In this document: positions 1 through 9,040 of the stretch, one piece after another
How the letters are laid out: each line of letters opens with the position of its first letter
Position numbering within the stretch: position 1 is the first letter of the stretch
Assembly: GCF_003265325.1 (NCBI RefSeq)
Contig: NZ_QGNX01000002.1
Coordinates: forward strand, 434,001-498,000
Length of the DNA: 64,000 nucleotides
Origin: Oceanibium sediminis
GTDB taxonomy: Bacteria > Pseudomonadota > Alphaproteobacteria > Rhodobacterales > Rhodobacteraceae
Reading direction: 5' to 3'
The notes under the pieces: generated by a model
Database searches by the model: none
Seen by the model: the letters and a program-made list of their open reading frames with translations, nothing else
What the model was told of the DNA's origin: nothing
Made by a program: the position numbers and the translations under genes

Positions 1-951
1 CATGAAGGGGCCGCTGTCGCCCTTGGGATCGGGGACCTCGCGAAGCTGGATCTGCGGAAACTCTTTCAGCGCGGCGCGGATGCGCCATTTGGCCTGGCGC
101 ATGGCCGCGGTGATCAGCGGCAGCTTGCGCAGCTGCGCCAGCGCCATGGCCCCGGCCAGGTCCGACATGCGCGCGCCCATCCCCCAGAGCTGGCAGGTCA
201 CATCGCTGGTATCCAGCCGCCCCCCCGAGTCCCGGGCATAACCGAGGTCATGCAGCGAGACGATCCGCCGGAACAGGGAGTCATCGCTGCACGCGATCAT
301 GCCCCCGTCGCCGGAGGTCATGTTCTTGTTCAGCTGGAAGCTGAAGGTCGCGATGTCGCCGAAACACCCGACCGGCGTTCCGTGCCGGCTGGCCCCGGCG
401 GCCTGGGCGCAATCCTCGATCAAGGGGATGCCGCGGCACTGGGCGATCTCGGCGATCTCGGCCACGTGGCCGGGTGCGCCGCTCATGTGCACCAGCAGGA
501 CCGCGCGGCTGCGGCTGTTGATCTTGCGCGCAAGATCGGCGGGATCCATGCAGAAGGTCGCGTCGATATCGACCAGCCTTGGGATCGCGCCGGCGCGGAC
601 GATGGCGGAAATGCAGCTCACCCACATGTAGCCGGGAACCAGCACCTCGTCGCCCGGGCCGATCTCCAACGCGGACAGGGCGATGGTCAGGGCGGCGGTG
701 CCCGACGACACGGCCAGCGCGTGCGGCCTTCCGAGCATGTCGGACCATTCCCGCTCCAACGTTTCGACCATCTTCTGCGGGTCGGGGCCATAGAAGCGAA
801 ACGGGCTCTGGGCGCGCACCACACGGTCGACGAGCGCGCGCTCCTCCTCCCCGATCCAATGAGCGCCGGGCAGTTCCCAGGGCAGTGGCGTGGTGCGGAC
901 GGGGGTGCCGCCGTCAATCGCGAGGCAGGTGTCGTAATTCTTGAGTGTCAT
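1..951 (-). CDS. DegT/DnrJ/EryC1/StrS-family PLP aminotransferase (partial, cut by left edge)
   Basis: The frame stays open for 317 codons from an ATG at 951 to the window edge, so the C-terminus is missing. It reads as a fold-type I PLP aminotransferase of the DegT/DnrJ/EryC1/StrS family, enzymes that usually transaminate nucleotide-linked keto-sugars. Visible family features are SSGTAALTIAL near residue 82, the acidic PLP partner in IEDCAQAAG (Asp180) and the Schiff-base lysine in LNKNMTSGDGG (Lys209). An in-frame ATG lies 12 bases upstream (963) beside a GAGAAGAAG stretch and could be the true start. It is separated from the next gene by more than 300 bases, so its partners are probably beyond the left edge. 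Family is confident; the substrate cannot be told. Confidence 0.9.
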   Translation of the reverse strand, partial: MTLKNYDTCLAIDGGTPVRTTPLPWELPGAHWIGEEERALVDRVVRAQSPFRFYGPDPQKMVETLEREWSDMLGRPHALAVSSGTAALTIALSALEIGPGDEVLVPGYMWVSCISAIVRAGAIPRLVDIDATFCMDPADLARKINSRSRAVLLVHMSGAPGHVAEIAEIAQCRGIPLIEDCAQAAGASRHGTPVGCFGDIATFSFQLNKNMTSGDGGMIACSDDSLFRRIVSLHDLGYARDSGGRLDTSDVTCQLWGMGARMSDLAGAMALAQLRKLPLITAAMRQAKWRIRAALKEFPQIQLREVPDPKGDSGPFM

Positions 952-1268
952 GGGGGCAGGCATCTTCTTCTCGGTTCGGGCCGTACCAGGCAGCGCGGCG
1001 CGGCTGCCCACTGCGCCTGGGGGCGCCGGGACAGGTTCGGTTTGGGGACTGGCACGGTTTTTCCGGTGCTATCCCACGGAAATACCAAGAATTCCGCCAT
1101 TTCTCACCGATCCGCGATTGTTGACTGGCTGCCGATTTTGTTGCGAGTCCCCACCCCGGTGTCCGGCGGCGGCCCCGCCTGCGCCTGTACCAGGCGCCCC
1201 ATCAACGGATGGGGCGCCCGAGCGGTTAGCTGCCCGGGAAAGGGCGCTCGGGTCCGGGGGGTCCGCGC
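952..1268. other. Intergenic stretch with a perfect 10-bp stem-loop
   Basis: No gene seen. A perfect inverted repeat, GGCGCCCCAT at 1193-1202 and ATGGGGCGCC at 1209-1218 with a 6-base loop, lies about 50 bases after the hydrolase gene that ends at 1269. It lacks a U-run on the minus strand, so it may end transcription weakly or stabilise the 3' end. No convincing promoter for the aminotransferase gene was identified here. Confidence 0.5.
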
Positions 1269-2897
1269 CTATTCCTGGCGGCGGAAAAGGCCCAATCCCT
1301 CGCCGTCGAGATGCTCGACCCGCATCTCGAGCGGCACACCCGAAGCCCCGGTGCCGAAGGACACCCGCGATACGGAGCCGGCCGGCTGGTTTTCGGTCAT
1401 CGGGTGGACGACGAAACTGTCCCCGTCCCAATGGGTCATCCGCAAAGCCTCGGCCCGGGGGCCGACACTCAGCACCAGACCGTCTTCGGTTTCCGAGACG
1501 GTCGCCGGGCCGAAATAGGTATTCTCGTAACGCCCGGCATAGGCCGCCGCCGGTTGCGCCGGTGCGGGATCCGCCAGCGGCGTCGCGCCATGCAGTTCAC
1601 CGAAGGGGGCTGACAGCGGCGTCATGAACGGGCGGTAAGCCGCCAGCCAGTCACGCTCCGCCACGCCCAACTCCGCACGGTCGAGGAACGTAGCCGAGAT
1701 CGCCTCGGGCGCGCCGACGGGCAGCGCGTTGCTCAGCACCACGATCCCGAGGTCGAGATCCGGGATCATGCTGAAACTGGCCGAAGCGCCAAGGGCGAAG
1801 GCACCGGAATGGCTCAGAACCACGCGGCCCGAGGGCCGGGTGCCGACGTTGAACCCGTAGCCATAGGTGCTCGTGCGTGCGCCCAACTGCATTGAGGATC
1901 CGCTGATGGCCTGCGGCGACAGGGCCGGCAGCAACGCCTCCTCGGATACCAGGCGCTCAGGTCCGGCGGTTCCGCCCGCCAGCACCATCCGCATCCAGAG
2001 CGCCATGTCCCGAACGCTGGAACTGACGCCCCCGGCCGGGCTTTGCGCGTCGGGCTGGCGGCGGTCGGATACCGCGAAACCGTCACGTTCCGGCACGTGG
2101 CTCGCGGCTCGGTTGCTGCGCGCCATGTAATCGGCGTGGCGTGAGCTGGTGGACGTCATGCCGAGCGGCTCGTAAAGCGCCGCTTCCGACAGGCTGGCCC
2201 AGTCGGTGCCGGCCGCCGTCGCAACCGCCTCGGCCGCGGCGGTCATGCCGAAGTTGGTATAGGCGTAGTCCAGCCGGAACCGGCCCTTCGGCAGTTGGGA
2301 AAGCCGCTCCATGACGGCGCGGCGGTCATAGCCGATATCCTCAAGATCGTCGCCCGCGTGATCGGGCAGGCCGGAGCGGTGCGCATAGAGATCGCCGATA
2401 GTGACATGATCGCTGACCCAGTCGTCGCCCATGTCGAACGACGGCAGGTGGCGGCGCACGGGGTCATCCCAGCTGACGCGCCCAGCGCTGACCTGCGTCG
2501 CCACGACCGTCGCGCCCAAGGATTTCGAGACGGAGGCCAGCATGAACACCGTATCCGCATCGACCGGCGCATCGCCGTCCACCGAGCGCGTGCCGAAGCC
2601 GCGGGCGTAGACCGTTTCGCCCCCCTGCACCACCGCGATGGCAAGGCCGGGGATGCCGGTACGTTCCAACGTCTCGGCAGCCAGGTCGTCAAGCCCGTCG
2701 ATGGCCGCGTCGATGCGCGCCTGTGGCACGGGGAAAAGCACGGTCAGAGGCGGCGCCGTCGCGGGTTCGGGCAGCGCAAATTGAGGAGTCAGCCCCTCGG
2801 CCTGAGCTGGCAGCGCGAGCGCTGGCAGCAGTGCCAGCAACACCGCGGCGGCGCGCAAGAACGGGCGCGGGCCCCGCGCGTCAGAACGCATCGTCAC
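1269..2897 (-). CDS. Secreted serine beta-lactamase-like hydrolase (class C / EstB type)
   Basis: A 542-residue protein with an N-terminal signal peptide (Arg-rich start, hydrophobic run about residues 14-33, possible AQA cleavage), so it should act in the periplasm. The serine hydrolase motifs are complete: S122-V-S-K125 (SxxK), Y213-T-N215 (YxN) and H363-S-G365 (HxG). After the roughly 350-residue catalytic domain a C-terminal segment with YAGRYENTYFGP resembles the beta-barrel domain found behind many beta-lactamase-family esterases and peptidases. The start is a GTG preceded at six bases by GGAGAG; an ATG two codons later is possible. It follows the CHTCH-protein gene by 58 bases on the same strand and may form an operon with it. 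Fold is confident; whether it hydrolyses beta-lactams, esters or peptides is unknown. Confidence 0.9.
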   Translation of the reverse strand: MTMRSDARGPRPFLRAAAVLLALLPALALPAQAEGLTPQFALPEPATAPPLTVLFPVPQARIDAAIDGLDDLAAETLERTGIPGLAIAVVQGGETVYARGFGTRSVDGDAPVDADTVFMLASVSKSLGATVVATQVSAGRVSWDDPVRRHLPSFDMGDDWVSDHVTIGDLYAHRSGLPDHAGDDLEDIGYDRRAVMERLSQLPKGRFRLDYAYTNFGMTAAAEAVATAAGTDWASLSEAALYEPLGMTSTSSRHADYMARSNRAASHVPERDGFAVSDRRQPDAQSPAGGVSSSVRDMALWMRMVLAGGTAGPERLVSEEALLPALSPQAISGSSMQLGARTSTYGYGFNVGTRPSGRVVLSHSGAFALGASASFSMIPDLDLGIVVLSNALPVGAPEAISATFLDRAELGVAERDWLAAYRPFMTPLSAPFGELHGATPLADPAPAQPAAAYAGRYENTYFGPATVSETEDGLVLSVGPRAEALRMTHWDGDSFVVHPMTENQPAGSVSRVSFGTGASGVPLEMRVEHLDGEGLGLFRRQE

Positions 2898-2955
2898 TTC
2901 ATTCTCTCCTTTCTGGATGGGTCGGCCCCTGCCGGTCGGCAGGAGCCTTGTTTGT

Positions 2956-4140
2956 TCACCGGGCCTGGAAGGCGATCGGCCACATGAAATCGAGCGGTTT
3001 GTACCCTTGGGCGAGGTAGCGCACCACGCCCCCGCTATCGGCCTTGTTGTAGGTCAGGCCAAGCGCGCCGACGGGCACGGAGAAGGGAAAGAACGATTCC
3101 GTCTCGGGGTTGTAGGACGCGGTGGCGTGGCAGGTATGGCAGCTCGACTCGAACTCGGTCCAGTAGCGCGGCTGCGCCGTGTTCGGACTGCCCGAGAAAT
3201 CCTCCATATGCGTATGGCCAAGGATCACCGGCACGTCGCCGTTGCCATCCTCGGTAAAGCGGATCTGGGTTCCGTTCGGGGCGAAACCCTCGAAGCCGAA
3301 CCCGTCAAGGCCCGCGGTCCGCAGGATCGCGGCGATCCGCTCGTCCGTCAGGGGCGCGCGCTGCGTGCTGAAAATCTCGCGGACATGGGTGACGCCGGGA
3401 TCGTCGTTGAATTCGAACGTGGTCCAGAACCAGCTCGGATCCTCGCTGTAGAAGGCGTCGCCTGGATCAGCGAGCGGTTGCATCTTCACCATGACATGCA
3501 GGCCGCGCCACCAGTATTCGCCGCTGTCGAAGGCGAAGGTCAGCGCCCCTTCCGGCGCGGGGCTGCCCTCGGTCACCTGCAACCACGAGGCTTTCAGCTC
3601 GACCGAGCCGACGGGCATGTCGACGTAGTCGTTCTCGGTAAAGAAGGCGGCAACATCGACCTTGGTCGTCAACCCGCTCTGCACAAGATAGTCGTAGCTG
3701 ACCTTGTTGCGGGTCACTTCCTCGTTGGCGCCGTCGGGGCCGGCGGTGGCGACCCGCCCGGCGAGGATGTCCTTCTTCTCGGCGCTCGGCTCCATCTCGT
3801 TGCGCGGGGCGGCGTCGAAATCGAAGGGCATGCGCGAGCGGAAGGTATCCACGTCGGTGGGCCATGCCATCCAGAGCGGCACCTGCCCGCTGTCCGACAG
3901 GCCCGCGCCGTCGGGGTCCGCGATCAACTGGTTCACCCGCGCGAAGATCATCCAGGCCAGGACTTCCCGATCCTCGAGCGAGCCATCGAACCCGAAAGAG
4001 GCGCAGTCGGCGGCGAATTCCGCGTCCGGCTTCTGCAGCCACCCCTCGCCGGTGCAAGCATCGGTGGCCTGTGCGACAGCGGGCAGCGCTGGCGCGATCA
4101 GGCAAGCGGCGGCGGTCAGGAACGTGGCGGGTCTGTGCAT
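2956..4140 (-). CDS. Secreted protein with a single CHTCH (c-type haem) motif, function unknown
   Basis: A 394-residue protein with a signal peptide (hydrophobic stretch residues 6-24 ending PAVAQA). The only recognisable motif is CHTCH at residues 334-338, a CxxCH haem-c attachment site, very close to the C-terminus. The long N-terminal part does not resemble small class I cytochrome c; it is acidic, aromatic-rich and contains further Cys residues (DACTGEG, AADCASF). A distal Met ligand could be in FMWPIAF near the end. I do not recognise a named family. It sits immediately upstream of a beta-lactamase-like hydrolase gene and is divergent from an AraC regulator, which suggests a regulated two-gene periplasmic unit. 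Haem attachment is inferred from the motif and the export signal. Confidence 0.75.
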   Translation of the reverse strand: MHRPATFLTAAACLIAPALPAVAQATDACTGEGWLQKPDAEFAADCASFGFDGSLEDREVLAWMIFARVNQLIADPDGAGLSDSGQVPLWMAWPTDVDTFRSRMPFDFDAAPRNEMEPSAEKKDILAGRVATAGPDGANEEVTRNKVSYDYLVQSGLTTKVDVAAFFTENDYVDMPVGSVELKASWLQVTEGSPAPEGALTFAFDSGEYWWRGLHVMVKMQPLADPGDAFYSEDPSWFWTTFEFNDDPGVTHVREIFSTQRAPLTDERIAAILRTAGLDGFGFEGFAPNGTQIRFTEDGNGDVPVILGHTHMEDFSGSPNTAQPRYWTEFESSCHTCHATASYNPETESFFPFSVPVGALGLTYNKADSGGVVRYLAQGYKPLDFMWPIAFQAR

Positions 4141-4562
4141 CTTTCAGGTTTTCCTTGTCTGTTTCGGTCTGGTTCTCGTTGCCGGATCGCGCGGCCCTGC
4201 CAGGCGCGGCGGCTTCCGGTGGCAGCGGCAGGTCCCAAGGACATGCTTATGACTGCAGTCCCCGTACCGCCACCGTCATGCTGGCGGATAGAAGCGGCGC
4301 GCGGCCGACTTCCCGGAGGGCAACCTATAGCCACAAGGCCCGTGGATGGCATGCCGGCGATTGTTGATCGGCGGACGATCATGTTGCCCGACTTCCGCCC
4401 CGTCGTTTTGTCATGAAAGTGTTGCAAAAGTGTTGCGAAACTGTTGCGCCCAGCCGGGTGAATGCTTCCGTCGAGTTGTATGTCACGGGCGTTCCTCTTT
4501 AGCGTGTAGTGGGGCCATCACGCCGCGCGCCCCGCACCGCTGCTTGCAGGATCAGGAATAGA
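4141..4562. promoter_or_regulatory. Divergent intergenic region between CHTCH-protein gene and araC-type gene
   Basis: A 422-base region with no convincing gene. It must hold promoters for both divergent genes. Its main structure is the set of three 11-bp direct repeats at 4416-4448 (listed separately). A weak plus-strand promoter candidate, TTGTAT, 17 bases, TTAGCG, lies just after the repeats. A 29-codon open frame starting at 4413 runs through the repeats but has no ribosome site. Confidence 0.5.
4416..4448. repeat. Three tandem 11-bp repeats, candidate operator
   Basis: Units read AAAGTGTTGCA, AAAGTGTTGCG and AAACTGTTGCG at 4416, 4427 and 4438, differing from each other at one to three positions. 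The 11-bp period is about one helical turn, so all units face the same side of the DNA, as in operators bound cooperatively. They end 114 bases before the araC-type start and lie 276 bases upstream of the divergent gene. The AraC protein is the obvious candidate ligand; this is inference. Confidence 0.6.
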
Positions 4563-5570
4563 ATGAACGACGCCAAGTCCTTACAGTTTGAGCTGAAGAT
4601 GACGAACGGTCTGGATGATGGGGCTGTTCACATGCGTCTTGGGTCGGTCGACATGGGGTGGCAATCCACCCCGGACACAACCGGAAGTGGTGTCAGTTGG
4701 AGCTTGTCGCATTTCCACACCCGGGGCCCTGATTCCGTTGAGGTGCGCAGCACGCGCGACCCGGATTTCGTCTTCACGCAAGTCCCGCTGAAAGGCGGCT
4801 TCGAGGGCGAACTTGGCTGCGGGCTGCCCATTGACGATGCCATGGTCGGCTTGATCCGGCCCAGGAATTCCGACGCGTTTTTCCGGTTCGACGCGCGCGA
4901 AAACGAGCTGTTCGGCGCGCTCGCCCCGCTGGAGGTCGTCGAGCGCTGGTTCGGAGACGATGTGCCCCACGGGATCCGCCCCCTGCTGAACGGGGCCGGG
5001 CGTGAGACGATCCACCGGCCCCGCGCCCTGCCCGGCTACCTGCGCCAGACGCTGCTGTCAGCACTTGCCAGCACATCGCCGCTCAGGCCACGGCTGATCG
5101 CCGCCACGGCGCAGCAGATCCTCGGCTACCAGCTGGAAAGCCTCTGTTCCGAGGTGCCGACCAGCGTCTCTCCGTTGGCGAGCAGCCTGGCGCGGGACGC
5201 CCATGCAATGCTGCTGTCCTGTCCGGAGGATCCCCCCTCCGCGCCGGAAATCGCCGCCCAGTTCGGGTTGTCGGCCCGCCGGTTGGAACAAGCCTACCGG
5301 GAAGAATTCGGGTGCAGCTTTCATGCGAATACGCAACAGGTGCGGCTGGACGCGATCTGCCACGCGCTGCGGGAAGGCATGGCGATCAAGGCCGTCGCGC
5401 ATCGCTTCGGCTATTCAAGCGTCAGCAACTTTTCCTCGGCCTTCCGGCGGCATATGGGTCTGCCCCCGCGGACATGGCTGGAACACCAGGCGAGCAGCCG
5501 GCTGCGGCCGCGCACCATGTCCCGGAATGAAAACGGCGGCCCGCGCCGGGGCCGCCGTCATAGCCGTTGA
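4563..5570 (+). CDS. AraC-family transcriptional regulator
   Basis: A 335-residue protein beginning MNDAKSLQF, with AGGA eight bases before the ATG. The C-terminal 85 residues form a double helix-turn-helix AraC domain: SAPEIAAQFGLSARRLEQAY for the first helix pair and IKAVAHRFGYSSVSNFSSAF for the second, the latter matching the family signature around GYSSVSNFSxxF. The N-terminal 200 residues carry no recognised cupin pattern and probably bind a ligand. It is transcribed away from the CHTCH-protein/hydrolase pair and preceded by phased 11-bp repeats, so control of that pair and of itself is likely. The last 40 codons overlap a terminator hairpin serving the convergent bzt operon. Confidence 0.9.
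   Translation: MNDAKSLQFELKMTNGLDDGAVHMRLGSVDMGWQSTPDTTGSGVSWSLSHFHTRGPDSVEVRSTRDPDFVFTQVPLKGGFEGELGCGLPIDDAMVGLIRPRNSDAFFRFDARENELFGALAPLEVVERWFGDDVPHGIRPLLNGAGRETIHRPRALPGYLRQTLLSALASTSPLRPRLIAATAQQILGYQLESLCSEVPTSVSPLASSLARDAHAMLLSCPEDPPSAPEIAAQFGLSARRLEQAYREEFGCSFHANTQQVRLDAICHALREGMAIKAVAHRFGYSSVSNFSSAFRRHMGLPPRTWLEHQASSRLRPRTMSRNENGGPRRGRRHSR
5530..5557 (-). terminator. Rho-independent terminator of bztABCD
   Basis: Inverted repeat ACGGCGGCCC (5533-5542) / GGGCCGCCGT (5548-5557), followed on the minus strand by UUUU. It lies just beyond the bztD stop and inside the 3' end of the convergent araC-type gene. Confidence 0.7.
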
Positions 5571-5582
5571 CGCCGCCTGTGC

Positions 5583-6350
5583 TCAGTGGCCGAGGATCTG
5601 GCTCAGGAACAGCTTTGTGCGTTCCGACTGCGGATTGTTGAAGAAGGCCTCAGGCTCGTTCTGCTCGACGATCTGGCCCGCGTCCATGAAGATGACCCGG
5701 TTGGCGACCTGCCGCGCGAAGCCCATCTCATGGGTCACGCAGATCATGGTCATGCCTTCCTCGGCCAGGCTGATCATGGTGTCGAGCACTTCCTTGATCA
5801 TCTCGGGGTCGAGGGCCGAGGTCGGCTCGTCGAACAGCATGATGCGTGGCTTCATGCAGAGCGAGCGCGCGATGGCCACGCGCTGCTGCTGACCACCGGA
5901 AAGCTGGCCGGGGTACTTGTCCGCCTGCTCGGGGATCTTCACCTTCTCAAGGAAGTGCATCGCCGTTTCCTCCGCCTCGCGCTTGGGGATCTTGCGCACC
6001 CAGATCGGCGCGAGGGTGCAGTTTTCGAGGATCGTCAGATGCGGGAACAGGTTGAAGTGCTGGAAGCACATCCCCACTTCCGAGCGGATCTTGTCGATGT
6101 TCTTCAGGTCCGAGGACAGTTCCGTCCCGTCGACGACGATCTTGCCCTTCTGATGCTCCTCAAGGCGATTGATGCAGCGGATCAGCGTGGACTTGCCCGA
6201 CCCGGAGGGGCCGCAGATCACGATCCGCTCCCCCCGGTTGACGGTCAGGTTGATATCCCTGAGCACGTGGAACTGGCCGTACCACTTGTTCATGCCGGTG
6301 ATTTCGATCGCCACCTCGTCCGAGACGGTCATTGATGCCGGTTGGTTCAT
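5583..6350 (-). CDS. bztD: ABC transporter ATP-binding protein for glutamate/glutamine/aspartate/asparagine
   Basis: A 255-residue polar-amino-acid ABC ATPase. It shows Walker [10 protein letters not shown] (about residue 48), the Q-loop, the signature [15 protein letters not shown], Walker [13 protein letters not shown] and the switch histidine in CVTHEMGF. It energises import through BztB and BztC at the inner membrane face. The gene is last in bztABCD, 12 bases after bztC, and ends at a terminator. BztD of Rhodobacter capsulatus and AapP of Rhizobium are the same type of subunit; bzt is preferred given the apparent Rhodobacterales origin. Confidence 0.93.
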   Translation of the reverse strand: MNQPASMTVSDEVAIEITGMNKWYGQFHVLRDINLTVNRGERIVICGPSGSGKSTLIRCINRLEEHQKGKIVVDGTELSSDLKNIDKIRSEVGMCFQHFNLFPHLTILENCTLAPIWVRKIPKREAEETAMHFLEKVKIPEQADKYPGQLSGGQQQRVAIARSLCMKPRIMLFDEPTSALDPEMIKEVLDTMISLAEEGMTMICVTHEMGFARQVANRVIFMDAGQIVEQNEPEAFFNNPQSERTKLFLSQILGH

Positions 6351-6362
6351 GATCCAGGTTCC

Positions 6363-7658
6363 TTATCGGTGATCGGTTGCGAGCTGGCGCTCCAACCACT
6401 GTGAGTACTGGGAAATCGAGTAACAGACGATGAAAAACAGGAGGGCGGCAAAGCCCCACACTTCCCAATAGACGCCTGCCCATTCGGTTGAGGAGAAGAT
6501 CGGACCGCGCACAACCCCGACCAGGTCGAACATCGAGATGACCGAGACAAGCGTGGTGTCCTTGAACAGCCCCACGGCCACGTTGACGATGCCGGGGATG
6601 GAGATCTTCAGCGCCTGGGGCAGCACGATCAGCCGCATCGCCTGGGGGTAGTCCAGGCCAAGGCTGTCTGCCGCCTCATACTGGCCGCGCGGCAAGGCGG
6701 CAAGGCCCCCGCGGATCACCTCGGCTATATAGGCCGAGGAAAACATCGTGATCATGATGATCACCCGCAGGATCAGGTCCTGGTTGGTCCCCGGCGGGAA
6801 AAAATACGCCAGCACCACGCTTGCCACGAACAGCAGGGTTATCAGCGGCACGCCCCGGATGAACTCGATGAAGACCACGCAGATCCACTTGATGATGATC
6901 ATGTCCGACTGGCGCCCCAGCGCCAGCATGATGCCGATCGGCAGCGAGAGCGAGACGCAGACCGTCCCTAGGATCATGTTCAGCATGAAGCCGCCCATAT
7001 CGCGAGAGGCGACCGGCTCCAGCGCCAGGACACCCTCGGCCGCGCCGGTGATGAAACCGCCGATCCACCAGGCGACGAAGGCCGCGGCGATACCGCCGAA
7101 GAAGCCCATCGCGAAACTGCCCGTCACCAGGCGCTGGTAGACCGCGAATCCGACCAACACCCCGGCCAGCGCGACAAGCGGCGCGACGATCGTCCCGCCC
7201 CAGAGCAGCCAGTAGCCGAGGAAGGGATAGATCAGCGTCAGCACCAACAGGTTGCGCGGCAGCTTGGAAAACAGCAGCGGCGCGGCGGAGAGGAACAGCA
7301 GGATGAACGCCAGGATGGGCCGCCAGTACTGGTCTTGGGGATAGGCGATGCCGAACAGAAGCTGATGCCAGCGCTCGCTTATGACCGCGAAACAGGCGCC
7401 CCGTGTCCCGTCAAGCTGGGCCTGGCAGTCGCGGATATCCTCGGCGCTCCAGACGGCGTTGGTGAACCAGGGGATGAATCCCGCCAGCAGCGCATAGATC
7501 GCCCAGAGCGACACCAGCGTCAGGATCGCATTGGGAACGTTCGCGAACAGGTTTGCCCGCAGCCATTTCACGATGCCGGTTTCCCCGGGTGGGGGCGGCA
7601 TCTCGGGCAGGGTTTCGGTCCTGACGAAAGCGGCAGAGTGTGCATGGGTGTCCGACAT
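6363..7658 (-). CDS. bztC: Amino acid ABC transporter permease BztC
   Basis: A 431-residue inner-membrane permease, longer than typical HisM/GlnP permeases because it has an N-terminal half with several extra membrane segments, as in BztC/AapM. The C-terminal part carries the MetI-like domain with the EAA loop in GQYEAADSLGLDYPQAMRLIVLPQALK, where it docks with BztD. It pairs with BztB to make the channel. The start ATG follows the bztB stop by one base, implying translational coupling. Confidence 0.93.
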   Translation of the reverse strand: MSDTHAHSAAFVRTETLPEMPPPPGETGIVKWLRANLFANVPNAILTLVSLWAIYALLAGFIPWFTNAVWSAEDIRDCQAQLDGTRGACFAVISERWHQLLFGIAYPQDQYWRPILAFILLFLSAAPLLFSKLPRNLLVLTLIYPFLGYWLLWGGTIVAPLVALAGVLVGFAVYQRLVTGSFAMGFFGGIAAAFVAWWIGGFITGAAEGVLALEPVASRDMGGFMLNMILGTVCVSLSLPIGIMLALGRQSDMIIIKWICVVFIEFIRGVPLITLLFVASVVLAYFFPPGTNQDLILRVIIMITMFSSAYIAEVIRGGLAALPRGQYEAADSLGLDYPQAMRLIVLPQALKISIPGIVNVAVGLFKDTTLVSVISMFDLVGVVRGPIFSSTEWAGVYWEVWGFAALLFFIVCYSISQYSQWLERQLATDHR

Positions 7659-7659
7659 C

Positions 7660-8871
7660 CTACCTCTCCTTCAACGCGACGGATTTGTTGTAGACGTTCA
7701 TCACCGCGGAAATCGCGAGCGAGATGACGAGGTAGAACAGCATCAGCAGCAGCACCGCCTCGATCGCGCGCCCGGTCTGGTTCAGCGTGATCCCCCCGAG
7801 CGTCGCGGTGATGTCGGCATAGCCCACCGCAATCGCCAGCGAGGAGTTCTTGGTGATGTTCAGGTACTGGGAAATCAGCGGCGGGATGATGACCCGCAGC
7901 GCCTGCGGCAGCACGACAAGGCTCATCGTACGGTTCGGGCGCAGGCCGAGGGCGCTGGCGGCCTCGGTCTGGCCCTTGGAGACGGCCAGGATCCCCGCGC
8001 GCACGTTTTCCGCGATGAAGGCGCCGGTATAGATCGACAAGGCGAGCCAGAGCGCGATCAGCGGCCGCTGCACCTGTATGCCCCCCTGAAAGTTGAAGCC
8101 CTGAAGCGCGGGGTAGTCGAGCCCGATCGGGCGGCCCATGATGAAGAAGACCAGCAGCGAAGGCACAATCAGTATGACCAGTGTCGGCCAGCCCATGGGC
8201 AGCAGCTTGCCGGTGTCATAGAGCAGCTTCGTCGCATAGCGGCGATACATTATCGCCCCGAGGATCGACAGGATGAAGGCGGCTACCACGATCATCGACC
8301 CCGGGCCCCAGACTGGTGCGGGAATATAGATACCGCGGTTGGTCAGCGCGATGACGCCGAACAGCATCTCGGAATCCGGGGTTTCCCCGCGATAGGCGCT
8401 CGGGGCGGGCAGCGTGGTCACCACGGTGCCGATGATCAGGATCCAGATCAGGACCGGCACGTTGCGGAACGCTTCGACGTAGGCGGCCATCAGCTTGGCC
8501 ACCAGCCAGTTGCCCGACAAGCGCAAGATCCCGGCGAATACCCCCAGAACCGTCGCGGTCACGCAGCCGAGGAACGCCACCAGCAGCGTGTTCAGGATAC
8601 CGACAATGGCGGCGCGCTGGTGGGTGGACTGGTTCGTATAGTCGATAAGCGTCTGATTGATGTCATACCCGGCAGTATCGCCGAGGAAATTGTAGCTGAT
8701 GTTCAGGCCCGCCGCCGCAAGGTTGCGCACGAGGTTCATACCCATGAACGCCATGAAGGCGATAAGGACGGCAAGGGCAATGAACTGGAACGTAAGCGAG
8801 CGATACCGCGTGTCGTACACCAGCATGGAAAGACGGAATGACGGCACCGCCTCCTCTGAAATCGCGGACAT
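7660..8871 (-). CDS. bztB: Amino acid ABC transporter permease BztB
   Basis: A 403-residue inner-membrane permease of the BztB/AapQ type. The EAA loop reads GQTEAASALGLRPNRTMSLVVLPQALR near residue 305, and about eight hydrophobic segments are visible. A large periplasmic or loop insert precedes the MetI-like domain, normal for this subfamily. I start it at the ATG at 8871, eight bases after AAGAGGGG, rather than a GTG nine bases upstream. It lies 169 bases downstream of bztA, the gap holding a strong hairpin. Confidence 0.93.
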   Translation of the reverse strand: MSAISEEAVPSFRLSMLVYDTRYRSLTFQFIALAVLIAFMAFMGMNLVRNLAAAGLNISYNFLGDTAGYDINQTLIDYTNQSTHQRAAIVGILNTLLVAFLGCVTATVLGVFAGILRLSGNWLVAKLMAAYVEAFRNVPVLIWILIIGTVVTTLPAPSAYRGETPDSEMLFGVIALTNRGIYIPAPVWGPGSMIVVAAFILSILGAIMYRRYATKLLYDTGKLLPMGWPTLVILIVPSLLVFFIMGRPIGLDYPALQGFNFQGGIQVQRPLIALWLALSIYTGAFIAENVRAGILAVSKGQTEAASALGLRPNRTMSLVVLPQALRVIIPPLISQYLNITKNSSLAIAVGYADITATLGGITLNQTGRAIEAVLLLMLFYLVISLAISAVMNVYNKSVALKER

Positions 8872-9005
8872 GTGCCGCACCCCTCTTCACTGTTGGTACG
8901 CCCTGCCCCGTTCGTGATGCGGCCCGGTTTGCCGGGTCCTGCGCTGGGTAGGGTCGCGTCTTACTGGCCGGGGGGAATTCCTGTTATCCGCCCCCCGAAA
9001 GCAGA

Positions 9006-9032
9006 CGAGGCGCGCCGGTCTGGCGCGCCTCG
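9006..9032 (-). terminator. Hairpin between bztA and bztB
   Basis: Perfect 11-bp stem, CGAGGCGCGCC (9006-9016) and GGCGCGCCTCG (9022-9032), with a 5-base loop. On the minus strand it is followed by UCUGCUUUC rather than a clean U-run. It begins 8 bases after the bztA stop; such hairpins commonly protect the binding-protein message or partly terminate, giving more BztA than permease. Confidence 0.6.
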
Positions 9033-9040
9033 CTGGGTGG

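Noticed and set aside
250-1627. Long plus-strand and off-frame minus-strand open frames over the aminotransferase and hydrolase genes
   Set aside because: They are Arg/Gly/Pro-rich antisense products of high-GC coding DNA, with no family motifs.
4413-4502. 29-codon plus-strand frame through the 11-bp repeats
   Set aside because: No ribosome site, and its sequence is produced by the repeats; operator reading is simpler.
38-5570. The beta-lactamase-like gene as an antibiotic resistance determinant
   Set aside because: SxxK/YxN/HxG motifs are shared with esterases and peptidases; the extra C-terminal domain and context do not indicate resistance.
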